Shown: positions 28,033-36,396 of the stretch, piece after piece
Layout: each line of letters starts with the position of its first letter
Numbering within the stretch: the stretch's first letter is position 1
NCBI GenBank assembly: GCA_002412885.1
Contig: DHVX01000062.1
Location: 373,673-437,672, forward strand
Length of the DNA stretch: 64,000 nt
Direction: 5' to 3'
Origin: Bacteroidales bacterium UBA5197
Lineage (GTDB): Bacteria; Bacteroidota; Bacteroidia; Bacteroidales; Lentimicrobiaceae
Program-made: the position numbers and the translations under genes
The notes under the pieces: model-generated
What the model was told of the DNA's origin: nothing
What the model saw: the letters and a program-made list of their open reading frames with translations, nothing else
Database searches by the model: none

Positions 28033-28768
28033 AGACGAAAGCCTTGCTGCTGAAAAGCTGGAACTTATGCTGAATGAGGTCGACCCCTCCATAAACGTTC
28101 TTGCCAAATGCGGCTCCATCAAAGAATCGGCGAAATGGCTGATGGAACATACTGCCGACCTGATTTTTCTGGATATACAATTATCAGATGGGATCAGTTT
28201 CAGTATTTTTGAGCAGGTAACTATAAATACACCCGTCATTTTTACGACCGCGTATGACCAATACGCCATCAGGGCTTTCCAATTGAACAGCGTGGCTTAC
28301 CTGTTGAAGCCTATCCGTAAAAGTGACCTTGCTGAGAGCCTGAGAAAATTCCAGACCCTGAAATCTGCTTTCAGCATTGATTTTGACGCACTGTTAGCGG
28401 GAATTCAGGGGCGTGAACCTGAGTTTAAGAAAAGATTCCTGATTCAGATAGGAGAGAAGATACGGAAGATTGAAGTGTCAGAAATTGCCTATTTCTATGT
28501 GCTGGAAAAGGGAATCTACCTGAAAACCTTCCAGGGGAACTCTTACCCGGTTGAATTCACCCTTGATAAACTTGAAACCATGCTGAATCCTGAAAAATTC
28601 TTCCGGATAAACCGGAAATACATGGTTAATATGGATTCGATAGCCAATATGGTTGCTTATTCGCGCGGTCGGATAAAGCTTGAATTAAAACCCAAAGCCG
28701 ATGAAGAATTTGAAGCCATCGTGAGTGTTGATCGGTCGTCGGATTTTAAGAAATGGTTGAATAGTTGA
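28010..28768 (+). CDS. LytTR-family response regulator
   Basis: 252 residues starting at ATG 28010 or 28013, overlapping the kinase by about 20 bases. Receiver domain: VLIVEDE acidic pair, phospho-acceptor Asp in LIFLDIQLSDG (about residue 56), conserved Thr in VIFTTAYDQYA and Lys in YLLKPI. The C-terminal LytTR DNA-binding domain (about 145-250) shows ILIQIGEKIRKI-type and FRINRKYMVNMDSI motifs. It probably controls nearby envelope genes, by analogy. A heptamer array starts two bases after its stop. Confidence 0.93.
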   Translation: MMNVLIVEDESLAAEKLELMLNEVDPSINVLAKCGSIKESAKWLMEHTADLIFLDIQLSDGISFSIFEQVTINTPVIFTTAYDQYAIRAFQLNSVAYLLKPIRKSDLAESLRKFQTLKSAFSIDFDALLAGIQGREPEFKKRFLIQIGEKIRKIEVSEIAYFYVLEKGIYLKTFQGNSYPVEFTLDKLETMLNPEKFFRINRKYMVNMDSIANMVAYSRGRIKLELKPKADEEFEAIVSVDRSSDFKKWLNS

Positions 28769-28770
28769 TT

Positions 28771-28838
28771 TCAGAGGTCAGATGTCAGAGGTCAGAGGCC
28801 GGAGGCCGGAAATCCGCAATCCGTAATCCTTATTCCGA
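28771..28838. repeat. Degenerate 7-bp repeat array (locus 2)
   Basis: Nearly ten consecutive 7-base words: (G)TCAGAG, GTCAGAT, GTCAGAG, GTCAGAG, GCCGGAG, GCCGGA, then a second word type AATCCGC, AATCCGT, AATCCTT, ATTCCGA. The array begins two bases after the LytTR stop codon and ends 44 bases before the aminotransferase. Confidence 0.8.
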
Positions 28839-28882
28839 AATCATTTCATCTTCAGAAACAGAATTAATCAACAAAAACAGCT

Positions 28883-30070
28883 ATGAACAACATCATCTGG
28901 TCAACAGGCCATATTCTTAAATTTGGCAATATTGTCGATTCTGACAATTGTTTTATTTATGACAGTCAGGGCAATCGCATGGTTGACCTTGAATCAGGAG
29001 TCTGGTGCACTTGCCTCGGGCACAACAACAAGCGCATCAATAAGGTAATAAGCGATCAGATCAACAAAATAAGCCATACCGGATTTTGTTTTATTCATCC
29101 GCAGATTGAGAAAACAGCCCGAAAAGTGCTCGATATCAACAATTTGCAGGGAGGTAAATGCGAATTTATCTGTTCAGGAAGCGAAGCTGTGGAATACGGA
29201 ATGCGGATAGCCAGAATTTTGTCAGAGAAACCTCTGGCACTCACTTTCGCTGATTCTTACATGGGTGCCTATGGCGATGTTGCGGTTAAATCTGCGGATA
29301 AGTGGTTTATTTACGATCGCCTGAATTGTTCATGCAATCATTCCGGATCAGGATGTTTGGGAGATTGTGAAGAATTTTCAAGAATTCCTTTCGACAAGAT
29401 AGGAATATTCCTGCTTGAACCAGGTAGTTCATCGGGATTGGTGAGGTTTCCTGATGCGCGTCTTATCAAAAAAATAAGTAAAAAAGTTCAGGAAAGCGGT
29501 GGAATTGTGATGTCGAATGAAATCACAACCGGCATTGGAAGAACCGGAAAATGGTTTGGATATCAACACTATAACATCCAGCCTGATATTGTAGCCATGG
29601 GTAAAGGTATCGGCAATGGATATCCGGTAAGCGTTACCGCGGTTTCAAAGAAGATCGCAGATCAGCTAAAACACAAAGGATTTCATTATTCCCAATCCCA
29701 CCAGAATGATCCCCTGGGTGCTTTTGTAGCTGCTGAAGTCATTGATATAATTGCCGAAGGTGCTTTGTGTGATGAAGCCAGAGAAAAAGGGTATTATTTA
29801 TTTGGGAAACTCACTGAAATGCAAGAGGAATTTCCGCTTATTCGCGAAGTGAGGGGCAGGGGTTTAATGCTTGCGGTTGAATTTACCAGAGATGCATCCA
29901 GGATTTATGAAGCTCTGCTAACTGCAGGCTTTATCGTTGCCCTGAGACCCAATACCGAAGTGCTGAGATTAGATCCGGCACTTACCATCGAAAAAGAAAC
30001 ACTTGATTTGTTTCTGGTGGCTTTGCGCGATGTGCTTGTGAACCTTGCGCCAAATAAACCTGATCATTAA
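28883..30070 (+). CDS. Class III PLP-dependent aminotransferase with Cys-rich insertion
   Basis: 395 residues, fold-type I, class III (ornithine/acetylornithine/4-aminobutyrate-like). Visible: FICSGSEAVEYGMRIAR cofactor loop, the VMSNEITTGIGRTGKWFGYQ segment in place of the usual DEVQTGxGRTG, and the PLP lysine Lys241 in AMGKGIGNGYP. The small domain (VRGRGLMLAVEF) is normal. Between the two, residues 149-162 form CSCNHSGSGCLGDC, four Cys and one His, which could bind zinc or an iron-sulphur cluster. The usual Asp that binds the pyridine nitrogen (DEV) is replaced by Asn-Glu-Ile (SNEITTG). Substrate unknown. Confidence 0.85.
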   Translation: MNNIIWSTGHILKFGNIVDSDNCFIYDSQGNRMVDLESGVWCTCLGHNNKRINKVISDQINKISHTGFCFIHPQIEKTARKVLDINNLQGGKCEFICSGSEAVEYGMRIARILSEKPLALTFADSYMGAYGDVAVKSADKWFIYDRLNCSCNHSGSGCLGDCEEFSRIPFDKIGIFLLEPGSSSGLVRFPDARLIKKISKKVQESGGIVMSNEITTGIGRTGKWFGYQHYNIQPDIVAMGKGIGNGYPVSVTAVSKKIADQLKHKGFHYSQSHQNDPLGAFVAAEVIDIIAEGALCDEAREKGYYLFGKLTEMQEEFPLIREVRGRGLMLAVEFTRDASRIYEALLTAGFIVALRPNTEVLRLDPALTIEKETLDLFLVALRDVLVNLAPNKPDH

Positions 30071-30103
30071 AACTAAGTTTACTTTCTTTAAACTCATTAA
30101 ACG

Positions 30104-31288
30104 ATGAAAAAATCGCTTTTACTCGCACTGCTGATTTCAATTTCTCAATTTCTTTTGGCTGACAATCCTAAAGAAAACTGGATTTTCAGAACCAATGGAA
30201 GAATTTATTCTTCACCGGTCATTTCCGGAAATATTGTGCTTTTCGGAAGCGGAGACAGCTGTTTTTATGCGGTCAATAAATCAAATGGGCTGGAAATATG
30301 GCGTTTCAAGACCAATGGCCCGATACATTCTGATGCTGCAATCAACGGCAGTTCAGTAATTTTTGGCAGTGCCGATGGCAATTTGTATTCACTGGAAATT
30401 GCGACCGGCAAATTAAACTGGAAATTTTCATCGGAAGGCGAAAAAATGCTCGACATGTGGGATTATTACCTCTCTTCTCCGGCAATCAGCAATGCCTATG
30501 TTTACTGGGGAAGCGGAGATGGCAACCTGTACGCAATTGACAGGCAGTCGGGAAAATTGAAGTGGAAATTCAAATCAGCAGGAATAATTCATGCAAGCCC
30601 CGCTATTGCTGAAGGCATTGTTTATGTTGGTGATTATGCGGGTTATTTCTATGCGCTTGATGGTGTTTCAGGCGAACTGAAATGGAAATCAAGAACGATT
30701 GGTGAAACCTATTTCCCGAACGGGGAAGTACAAAAAGGCGCAGTGGTCGTTGATGGTGTCGTGTATTTTGGTAGTCGCGATTACAATGTTTATGCCCTCG
30801 ATGCAAAAACCGGCAGAGGCCGCTGGAATATGAAAGAAACCGGAAGTTGGGTAATTGCAACACCCACCGTTTATGATGGACATTTATTCTTCGGAACATC
30901 CGACACGCACAAATTCTATTGTCTGCGAAAATCTGACGGTAAAATAATATGGCAAATATCCTTGCCCATGAGGGTGTATGGTTCGGCTTTAGTGAATAAT
31001 GATATTCTTTGGTTTGGCTGTTTTGATGGCAAACTGAGGGGTGTTGACCCTAAGTCCGGGGAAATACTTCATGAATACCAGACTGAAGGTTCAAAAGAAA
31101 ACTATTCAAAGGTTTATGGAGATGACGGCAAGTTTCGGGAAGGCTTTGAACTTTATGGAAAAGATTATCTGGAAGCTGAGAGAAGCATTCATAAGCTCGG
31201 AGCCATTCTGTCAACACCCGTTGTTGACCTCAATGTAATATACTTCGGCAGCTCTGATGGTGGGATGTATGCCGTTCAGGTTGAATAA
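30104..31288 (+). CDS. Secreted PQQ-type beta-propeller repeat protein
   Basis: 394 residues with a signal peptide (cleavage near LLAD). It contains about seven to eight repeats of roughly 40 residues of the form VYFGSxDGNLYAID..TGKLKWKF, the PQQ-like repeat that builds a BamB/quinoprotein-type propeller. No dehydrogenase catalytic motif is seen, so it is more likely a binding or scaffold protein than an alcohol dehydrogenase. One insertion near residues 320-360 interrupts the repeat before the last blade. It lies 33 bases after the aminotransferase. Confidence 0.85.
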   Translation: MKKSLLLALLISISQFLLADNPKENWIFRTNGRIYSSPVISGNIVLFGSGDSCFYAVNKSNGLEIWRFKTNGPIHSDAAINGSSVIFGSADGNLYSLEIATGKLNWKFSSEGEKMLDMWDYYLSSPAISNAYVYWGSGDGNLYAIDRQSGKLKWKFKSAGIIHASPAIAEGIVYVGDYAGYFYALDGVSGELKWKSRTIGETYFPNGEVQKGAVVVDGVVYFGSRDYNVYALDAKTGRGRWNMKETGSWVIATPTVYDGHLFFGTSDTHKFYCLRKSDGKIIWQISLPMRVYGSALVNNDILWFGCFDGKLRGVDPKSGEILHEYQTEGSKENYSKVYGDDGKFREGFELYGKDYLEAERSIHKLGAILSTPVVDLNVIYFGSSDGGMYAVQVE

Positions 31289-31389
31289 GCCCGCTGACAT
31301 TGATCAGGGTTCAACCCCCTTATCTGCGCTTTCACTCATCAAATATACCTGATCAACCTATTTGATTTTCAGGCCACCACATCATGAAA

Positions 31390-31397
31390 TAAATTTG
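31390..31397 (+). promoter_or_regulatory. -7 box of the tandem paralog genes
   Basis: TAAATTTG lies 36 bases before ATG 31434. TTTG at 31361-31364 is 25 bases upstream, longer than usual spacing, so the -33 box is uncertain. Confidence 0.5.
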
Positions 31398-31433
31398 CAG
31401 CTCAAACAGGAATAATCTTAAAAACAAACTAAA

Positions 31434-32051
31434 ATGAGCTTTAGAACCACTGCAATTTCGCTTTTTTGTGGCATGATGATGCTTGCTGCAAATGTCAATG
31501 CAAATCCTGATGGATTTACCTCCATGGACAAAAACCTTCAGCAAATGATCAGCTTTTACTCAGCGGATACCATTGTTGTTGTTTTGCCTGACGGCTATTC
31601 ACTCAATACACGCGACGAAGAAGAAATCAGAAATTTCGTTTTCTGGAAACATAAACCAGCTTACGTATTTAAATGTGAATCGGAACTGACACCTGCTGAT
31701 CTAAAAAAGAATCTCCAGTTCTTTGGTCCTTGTACAAGATTTACCCGTTCTTTTGCTTCAGAAACACCATTTACAATTGATGATCAGGGATTTTCATTCG
31801 ATGGCGATAATTATCATAATCCCGAAGATGCATTTTACTTTATGAGCAATTCGGGCAACAGACTTTACACCTGCGGAAATGGAGATAACGCTCCGCTAAC
31901 CTACACAAAATTTATGGCTGGTGCTTATCAGCTCTATATTTTCAGTGGAAACAAAATGGTTTTACCGGTTGTGCCCGAAGAAATGGAGCAACGCATAGCA
32001 TCAAGGGTGTGGTTTCATATCGGGCGCATGAGCTCGGTAGCTCAAAATTAA
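31434..32051 (+). CDS. Secreted protein of unknown family, paralog of the next gene
   Basis: 205 residues with a signal peptide (cleavage near VNAN). It aligns over its whole mature length with the N-terminal half of the next gene: TIVVVLPDGY, FVFWKHKPAYVF, LQFFGPCTRF, GFSFDGDNYHNPEDAFYFM and FMAGAYQLYIFSGN all have near-identical partners. Conserved Cys residues (FGPC, YTCGNG) may pair. I recognise no named family and see no catalytic motif. The pair looks like a tandem duplication in which only the second copy carries a protease-like extension. Confidence 0.75.
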   Translation: MSFRTTAISLFCGMMMLAANVNANPDGFTSMDKNLQQMISFYSADTIVVVLPDGYSLNTRDEEEIRNFVFWKHKPAYVFKCESELTPADLKKNLQFFGPCTRFTRSFASETPFTIDDQGFSFDGDNYHNPEDAFYFMSNSGNRLYTCGNGDNAPLTYTKFMAGAYQLYIFSGNKMVLPVVPEEMEQRIASRVWFHIGRMSSVAQN

Positions 32052-32123
32052 AACAGGCAGTGTATTTTCATTTCAAACATCTGGCATTTAAAAGTTGCAG
32101 ATAGATTTTTAAAAGTGATAAAA

Positions 32124-33389
32124 ATGGGTAAAGTTTTCAATTCAGTTCTTGTTAAAGTTTTGCTGCTTTTGCAGATGTCAATTTCAGTAAATGCCTGGTC
32201 GCAGCCTGCCGGTTTTGTAGCCATGGATGACAGTGTAAAACTTATGGTCAGGTTTTATGAAACCGATACCATTGTTGTGGTTTTGCCTGATGGTTACAAC
32301 ATAAAACCTGAAGATTCAGTTGCGGTTTGTGGTTTTGTTTTCTGGAAGGAAAAGCCTGTGTATGTTTTCATTCAGGAGTCATTGCTTACTGCATCTGATT
32401 ATGAAAAACACCTGCAGTATTTCGGACCATGTTTCCGTTTTTCAACTGCTGCAATGGATGGTCTTCCCTTTGGAATTGTGCGCAATGGATTTTCCTTTAA
32501 CGGCAGGCAGTTTGGGCATCCCAACGATGCTTTTTATCACATAAACAATCAGGCAACCCGGATTTATACCTGCCGCAATGGTGAAGAACATCCGCTGGCA
32601 TATATAGGTTTTATGGCCGGAGCTTACCAGTTCTACGTATTCAGCGGCAATCAGATTATTTACAGCGGATTTCAGGCTGATGGCAAAACTAGTTTGCAGT
32701 TGAATGATATGGATACCCTCCGCGATGCCTATTTCAGTAAACGGGTTAATGGCCTTTTTGCCGATTTTTATATTGCATCCTCAATTTCTGACACCATCGG
32801 TTTTAATAATTCAGTAAAGGACTTTAATGACTTTGTAAGCGGGCTTTGTCAGTATCTGGAGGCTGATTCATCAACAATCCCTCATTTCATTACTTACTTT
32901 TATCAGACAAGAGAGGAACTGCAATATTTTATTGCTGCTCCGCTCTGGTCAACCATTCATGGGAAATCATTCGGAGATATCAATCACATCACCGGGCTAA
33001 GCATGGATATTTGCAAACATGAGGCCGGTCACAGCATAATTGGTGCTGCCATCGGTAAAGCGCCATCAGCCTTTTTTGATGAAGGTTTTCGGCAAGCCAC
33101 TGATTATCACTTCAGCACTGAAGCCTATAAACGCGATCTTGAGGTTTTCAAAGCGCATCAGAATAACCTTTCCGTTGAGCTGATTACCGGCGAATCCGTG
33201 CTCTTTTTCAGGGGAATGGAGAATTATAGTGTTGCCGGAATCTTTACCCACCATTTGATACAACTCACAGGAATAGAAGCATTTAAAGTTGCCTATCGTG
33301 ACAATCGCATGGAAGCACTGATAAGTGAGTTGGGGTACGATTGGCAAATGCTTATCGACGACCTGAAGGAGAAAACAATGAACCGGTAA
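32124..33389 (+). CDS. Secreted protein with paralogous N-domain and gluzincin-like metallopeptidase domain
   Basis: 421 residues from ATG 32124; the signal peptide is cleaved near AWSQ. Residues about 25-190 repeat the preceding protein. The C-terminal half (about 200-415) contains HEAGHSIIGAAIGK then FFDEGFRQ, that is an HExxH zinc motif followed 16 residues later by an EG(F) Glu, the arrangement of MA-clan gluzincins (peptidase_MA-like). Zinc ligands would be the two His and the distal Glu; the Glu of HEAGH would be catalytic. A secreted zinc peptidase is likely; substrate and the role of the N-domain are unknown. Confidence 0.75.
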   Translation: MGKVFNSVLVKVLLLLQMSISVNAWSQPAGFVAMDDSVKLMVRFYETDTIVVVLPDGYNIKPEDSVAVCGFVFWKEKPVYVFIQESLLTASDYEKHLQYFGPCFRFSTAAMDGLPFGIVRNGFSFNGRQFGHPNDAFYHINNQATRIYTCRNGEEHPLAYIGFMAGAYQFYVFSGNQIIYSGFQADGKTSLQLNDMDTLRDAYFSKRVNGLFADFYIASSISDTIGFNNSVKDFNDFVSGLCQYLEADSSTIPHFITYFYQTREELQYFIAAPLWSTIHGKSFGDINHITGLSMDICKHEAGHSIIGAAIGKAPSAFFDEGFRQATDYHFSTEAYKRDLEVFKAHQNNLSVELITGESVLFFRGMENYSVAGIFTHHLIQLTGIEAFKVAYRDNRMEALISELGYDWQMLIDDLKEKTMNR

Positions 33390-33412
33390 TTCGGCAGTAT
33401 AACATCAGCAAT

Positions 33413-33835
33413 ATGAATCAGATCATGAGCAAATCACTAAAACCTTTAGCCTTGTTTTTTGCCCTGGGAGGTGTCTGGGATACCATAGCAGGTTTTCTTT
33501 ATATTTTTGTGATCGGAACAGGACGAAGCATCGACAACCCGCCGATGGATCCTTTTTATTCCATTTTTCTGGGATCTTTTTTTCTTTGCTTTGCTTACCT
33601 GCAGTTTATGTCGGCCTTGAATATCAAACGTTATGCTTTTAATGTGGGATGCTTGATCATTGGCAGGGTTTTCTATATTGTTTTGCTTTATTCGTATATG
33701 GTTTTTGTACCCGGCTTTCCAGACTCTTTCTGGTTTACCGGAATCATTGACGGATTTCTGACGATAAGTTATCTTATTTTTGCTGTGAAAGGTGGATTGA
33801 GCCTAAGGGAATTATTCCTTCCTGAAATTAAATGA
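33413..33835 (+). CDS. Small multi-pass membrane protein
   Basis: About 140 residues from ATG 33413 (ATG 33425 also possible), 24 bases after the protease-like gene. Four hydrophobic segments are visible: ALFFALGGVWDTIAGFLYIFV, the FYSIFLGSFFLCFAYLQF region, VGCLIIGRVFYIVLLYSYM and FLTISYLIFAV. This resembles small DoxX- or DUF-type four-helix proteins but I cannot assign a family. Possibly co-transcribed with the two genes before it. Confidence 0.7.
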   Translation: MNQIMSKSLKPLALFFALGGVWDTIAGFLYIFVIGTGRSIDNPPMDPFYSIFLGSFFLCFAYLQFMSALNIKRYAFNVGCLIIGRVFYIVLLYSYMVFVPGFPDSFWFTGIIDGFLTISYLIFAVKGGLSLRELFLPEIK

Positions 33836-33883
33836 TCATAACTGATCCCGGATTTAAATCAAAAAATTAAACTTTGATTGACC

Positions 33884-34795
33884 ATGAAAAGAGTATTGTT
33901 TTTTTCTCTGTTTGTTGTTTTGATATCGGGGAGCCAGGCTCAGGACAGGCTTGTAAAAACAACCGACGATGTGGAATTATTTGTCACGGTTAAAGGAAAA
34001 GGCATCCCATGTCTTTATCTGCACGGAGGCCCGGGCAGTGGGAGCTATTGGGTTGAAAAGTTTGCCGGAGATTCACTTGAGCAGCACTTTCAGATGATTT
34101 ATCTCGATCAGCGGGGTTGCGGCCGGTCTTCAGGACCTAAGGATAATAATTATTCAATGAACAGAATGGTGGCTGATTTTGAGGAGGTAAGGATAGCACT
34201 CGGAATCAACCAATGGCTTGTTATGGGTCATTCTTTTGGTGGCCTTCTTCAGATGGGCTATGCCAAAAGTCATCCACAGGTAATCAAAGGGATGCTGATG
34301 ATCAACTGTACCCTTGAGTGGGAAGCATCCTTTGAAAAAGGGTTTTGTCCTAAGGCATGTTCTTTTCCTGAAATGGCAGGTTCAAAATGGTGCAAGAGCG
34401 ATTCGGCATTTTTTGTTGACAGGTTCGGGGCACTGATTGGTGAACTCAATCAAAAGAATCTGATGTGGAAGCTTGGATATGCTTCATACGATAATTATTT
34501 AAAAATGGGAGAAACCTTCGGCGAAGTACCTGACTGGAATTGGGGTAGTGAGGAACATATTGTTTACAATACCGAATATCATGAAAACTTCAAAAAATAT
34601 GCTCCTGAAATGAACATGCCGATTCTGTTTTTCTATGGAAAATCTGATTGGACCATTGGCCCGGAACATTATAAAGATATTTATTTCCCTCACATGATTC
34701 TTTGGGGAAGCGATGTCGGGCATATGCCCTTCCTTGAAAACAGAAATGATTTGTTTAAGGCGATAAAAAGTTATCGCGACAAATATAAATTCTGA
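33884..34795 (+). CDS. Secreted prolyl-aminopeptidase-like alpha/beta hydrolase (S33)
   Basis: 303 residues from ATG 33884; a signal peptide (cleavage near SQAQ) makes it periplasmic or secreted, unlike most proline iminopeptidases. S33 motifs: LYLHGGPGSGSYW oxyanion loop, YLDQRGCGRSSGP, nucleophile Ser in GHSFGG, YGKSDWTIGP Asp and VGHMPFLEN His. It should remove N-terminal Pro or similar residues from peptides, or hydrolyse related amides/esters. It could act with the neighbouring metallopeptidase-like protein in extracellular peptide use (inference). Confidence 0.85.
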   Translation: MKRVLFFSLFVVLISGSQAQDRLVKTTDDVELFVTVKGKGIPCLYLHGGPGSGSYWVEKFAGDSLEQHFQMIYLDQRGCGRSSGPKDNNYSMNRMVADFEEVRIALGINQWLVMGHSFGGLLQMGYAKSHPQVIKGMLMINCTLEWEASFEKGFCPKACSFPEMAGSKWCKSDSAFFVDRFGALIGELNQKNLMWKLGYASYDNYLKMGETFGEVPDWNWGSEEHIVYNTEYHENFKKYAPEMNMPILFFYGKSDWTIGPEHYKDIYFPHMILWGSDVGHMPFLENRNDLFKAIKSYRDKYKF

Positions 34796-34828
34796 CCCAA
34801 TCTGATTTTTATAATCACACTTCAGTTA

Positions 34829-35782
34829 ATGAACGTTCAAGCAACAAAATTCGAGAAAATATTCCGCGAGTCAGAAATTGTCCTCACCGAAGGAGCATTG
34901 GCTGTAAGATTAAAATCGGAATACAATATCACCATGGATAAACACATTGCCCAGGCTGGTATAATTTATTCCTATCCCCACCTGCTTGAGAAACTTTACA
35001 AGCAATATATTGACATTGCAGTCAGGCATAATTTACCAATAATGCTTATGACTCCGACCCGAAAAGCAAATTTCATTTCAGTAGCGGAATCTGCTTACAA
35101 CAGTGAAAATGTAATTGCTGACAATTGCAGATTTTTAAATGAGAAAAGGGATCAATATCCGGGATTCTCCGGTAAAATTCTTCTTGGCGGTCATATGGGT
35201 TGCAGGGGCGATGCCTATAGCGGTGAAAATACACCCGGAGTTGAAGAATCGTTTGAATTTCACAGGGTACAGGCGGGCGTTTTCAAATCACAGGAGATAG
35301 ATTTTCTATTTGCCGGTATTATGCCTGCAGCCGATGAGGCACTTGGAATGGCCATGGCCATGGCTGAAACCGGAATTCCCTACATCATCAGTTTTATGAT
35401 TCGCGGCGATGGTTGTCTGCTCGACGGAACCCCAATAAGCAATGCCATCAGAAAAATAGATTCCGCAACTGAAAATAAGCCCTTTGGCTATATGACAAAC
35501 TGTGTACATCCAACCAATCTCCGACGCTCACTCGGCAACGGAAAAAATATCGGGAAGACTGAAATGTCAAGATTTATAGGGATACAGGCCAATGCTTCAT
35601 CCATGAGCCCTGAAGAACTTAATAACTGCAGCATAGTGCATCAGGATGACTTTAACACCCTGGTTGAAGAAATTATATGGCTTCGCGATAATTCCGGATT
35701 CAGGATTTTCGGAGGGTGTTGCGGAACAGACGATGTATTTCTCGAAAAGCTGACTGAAAAGCTGGTAAACGGGGTCAAATAG
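34829..35782 (+). CDS. Homocysteine S-methyltransferase family protein
   Basis: 317 residues, (beta/alpha)8 barrel of the Pfam S-methyl_trans family. The first strand has LTEGALAVRLKSEY, the middle GHMGCRGDAYSGENTP, and zinc ligands are Cys in TNCVHP and the Cys pair in FGGCCGTDD near the C-terminus. It would transfer a methyl group, from a donor such as S-methylmethionine or another methylated compound, to homocysteine or a related thiol. The usual TDGG-type opening is changed to TEGA, so the substrate may differ. Confidence 0.85.
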   Translation: MNVQATKFEKIFRESEIVLTEGALAVRLKSEYNITMDKHIAQAGIIYSYPHLLEKLYKQYIDIAVRHNLPIMLMTPTRKANFISVAESAYNSENVIADNCRFLNEKRDQYPGFSGKILLGGHMGCRGDAYSGENTPGVEESFEFHRVQAGVFKSQEIDFLFAGIMPAADEALGMAMAMAETGIPYIISFMIRGDGCLLDGTPISNAIRKIDSATENKPFGYMTNCVHPTNLRRSLGNGKNIGKTEMSRFIGIQANASSMSPEELNNCSIVHQDDFNTLVEEIIWLRDNSGFRIFGGCCGTDDVFLEKLTEKLVNGVK

Positions 35783-35849
35783 CATTTTTTAGCAGACAAT
35801 ACTGTCATGACCCTGAAAGAAGCAATTGAACACTGGAAAATTACTAAAA

Positions 35850-36374
35850 ATGAGCCTGGAAGCAATCAATATTCGCGTCGCTGAATTAAGCGATATGGCC
35901 AACCTGGTGGTTTTAAAACAGCAGGTTTGGGTAGCCACTTACGCAGAAGAAGGGATTAGATCCGAATTTTCAGATTATCTGCTTACAACATTTACCCTGG
36001 AAAATGAAAAAGCTTTGCTGGAAAATCCACTGAAGAAAACCCTGGTAGCTGAGCAGAATGGCCATTTGATCGGTTGTGCAGTCATAGCCTTTGATGAAGA
36101 ATGCCCCATCCCGGATAAAGGACATAATCCAGAAATAGCTGTTTTGTATGTTTTGGAGCGTTTTACAGGAATGGGTTTTGGAAAGCTTTTGCTGGATAAA
36201 GTGCTGCAGGAAATAAAAAAATCGGCGTTTGATGCCGCCTGGCTCACCGTTTATCACAAAAACGACCGGGCTATAAAATTTTATAGAAAACACGGATTCA
36301 CCGATATTGGTCAAGCCTTTTTTGAAATGCAGGGAAATCAATACGAAAACAGGGTTTTGATCAAAAGGTTCTAA
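35850..36374 (+). CDS. GNAT-family N-acetyltransferase
   Basis: About 174 residues from ATG 35850, the start just before the first strand (INIRVAEL). The acetyl-CoA region is AVLYVLERFTGMGFGKLLLDKVL, with a modified RxxGxG/A loop, followed by AWLTVYHKNDRAIKFYRKHGFTDIG typical of GNATs. It acetylates an amine on an unknown small molecule or protein. The gap after the methyltransferase-like gene is short, so co-transcription is possible. Confidence 0.88.
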   Translation: MSLEAINIRVAELSDMANLVVLKQQVWVATYAEEGIRSEFSDYLLTTFTLENEKALLENPLKKTLVAEQNGHLIGCAVIAFDEECPIPDKGHNPEIAVLYVLERFTGMGFGKLLLDKVLQEIKKSAFDAAWLTVYHKNDRAIKFYRKHGFTDIGQAFFEMQGNQYENRVLIKRF

Positions 36375-36396
36375 AAATCAGTATAAAAAGTCCTGA

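Noticed and set aside
30104..31288. PQQ-dependent dehydrogenase
   Set aside because: The repeats match, but no catalytic Asp/Cys-Cys motif or haem site is seen and the length fits a BamB-type propeller.
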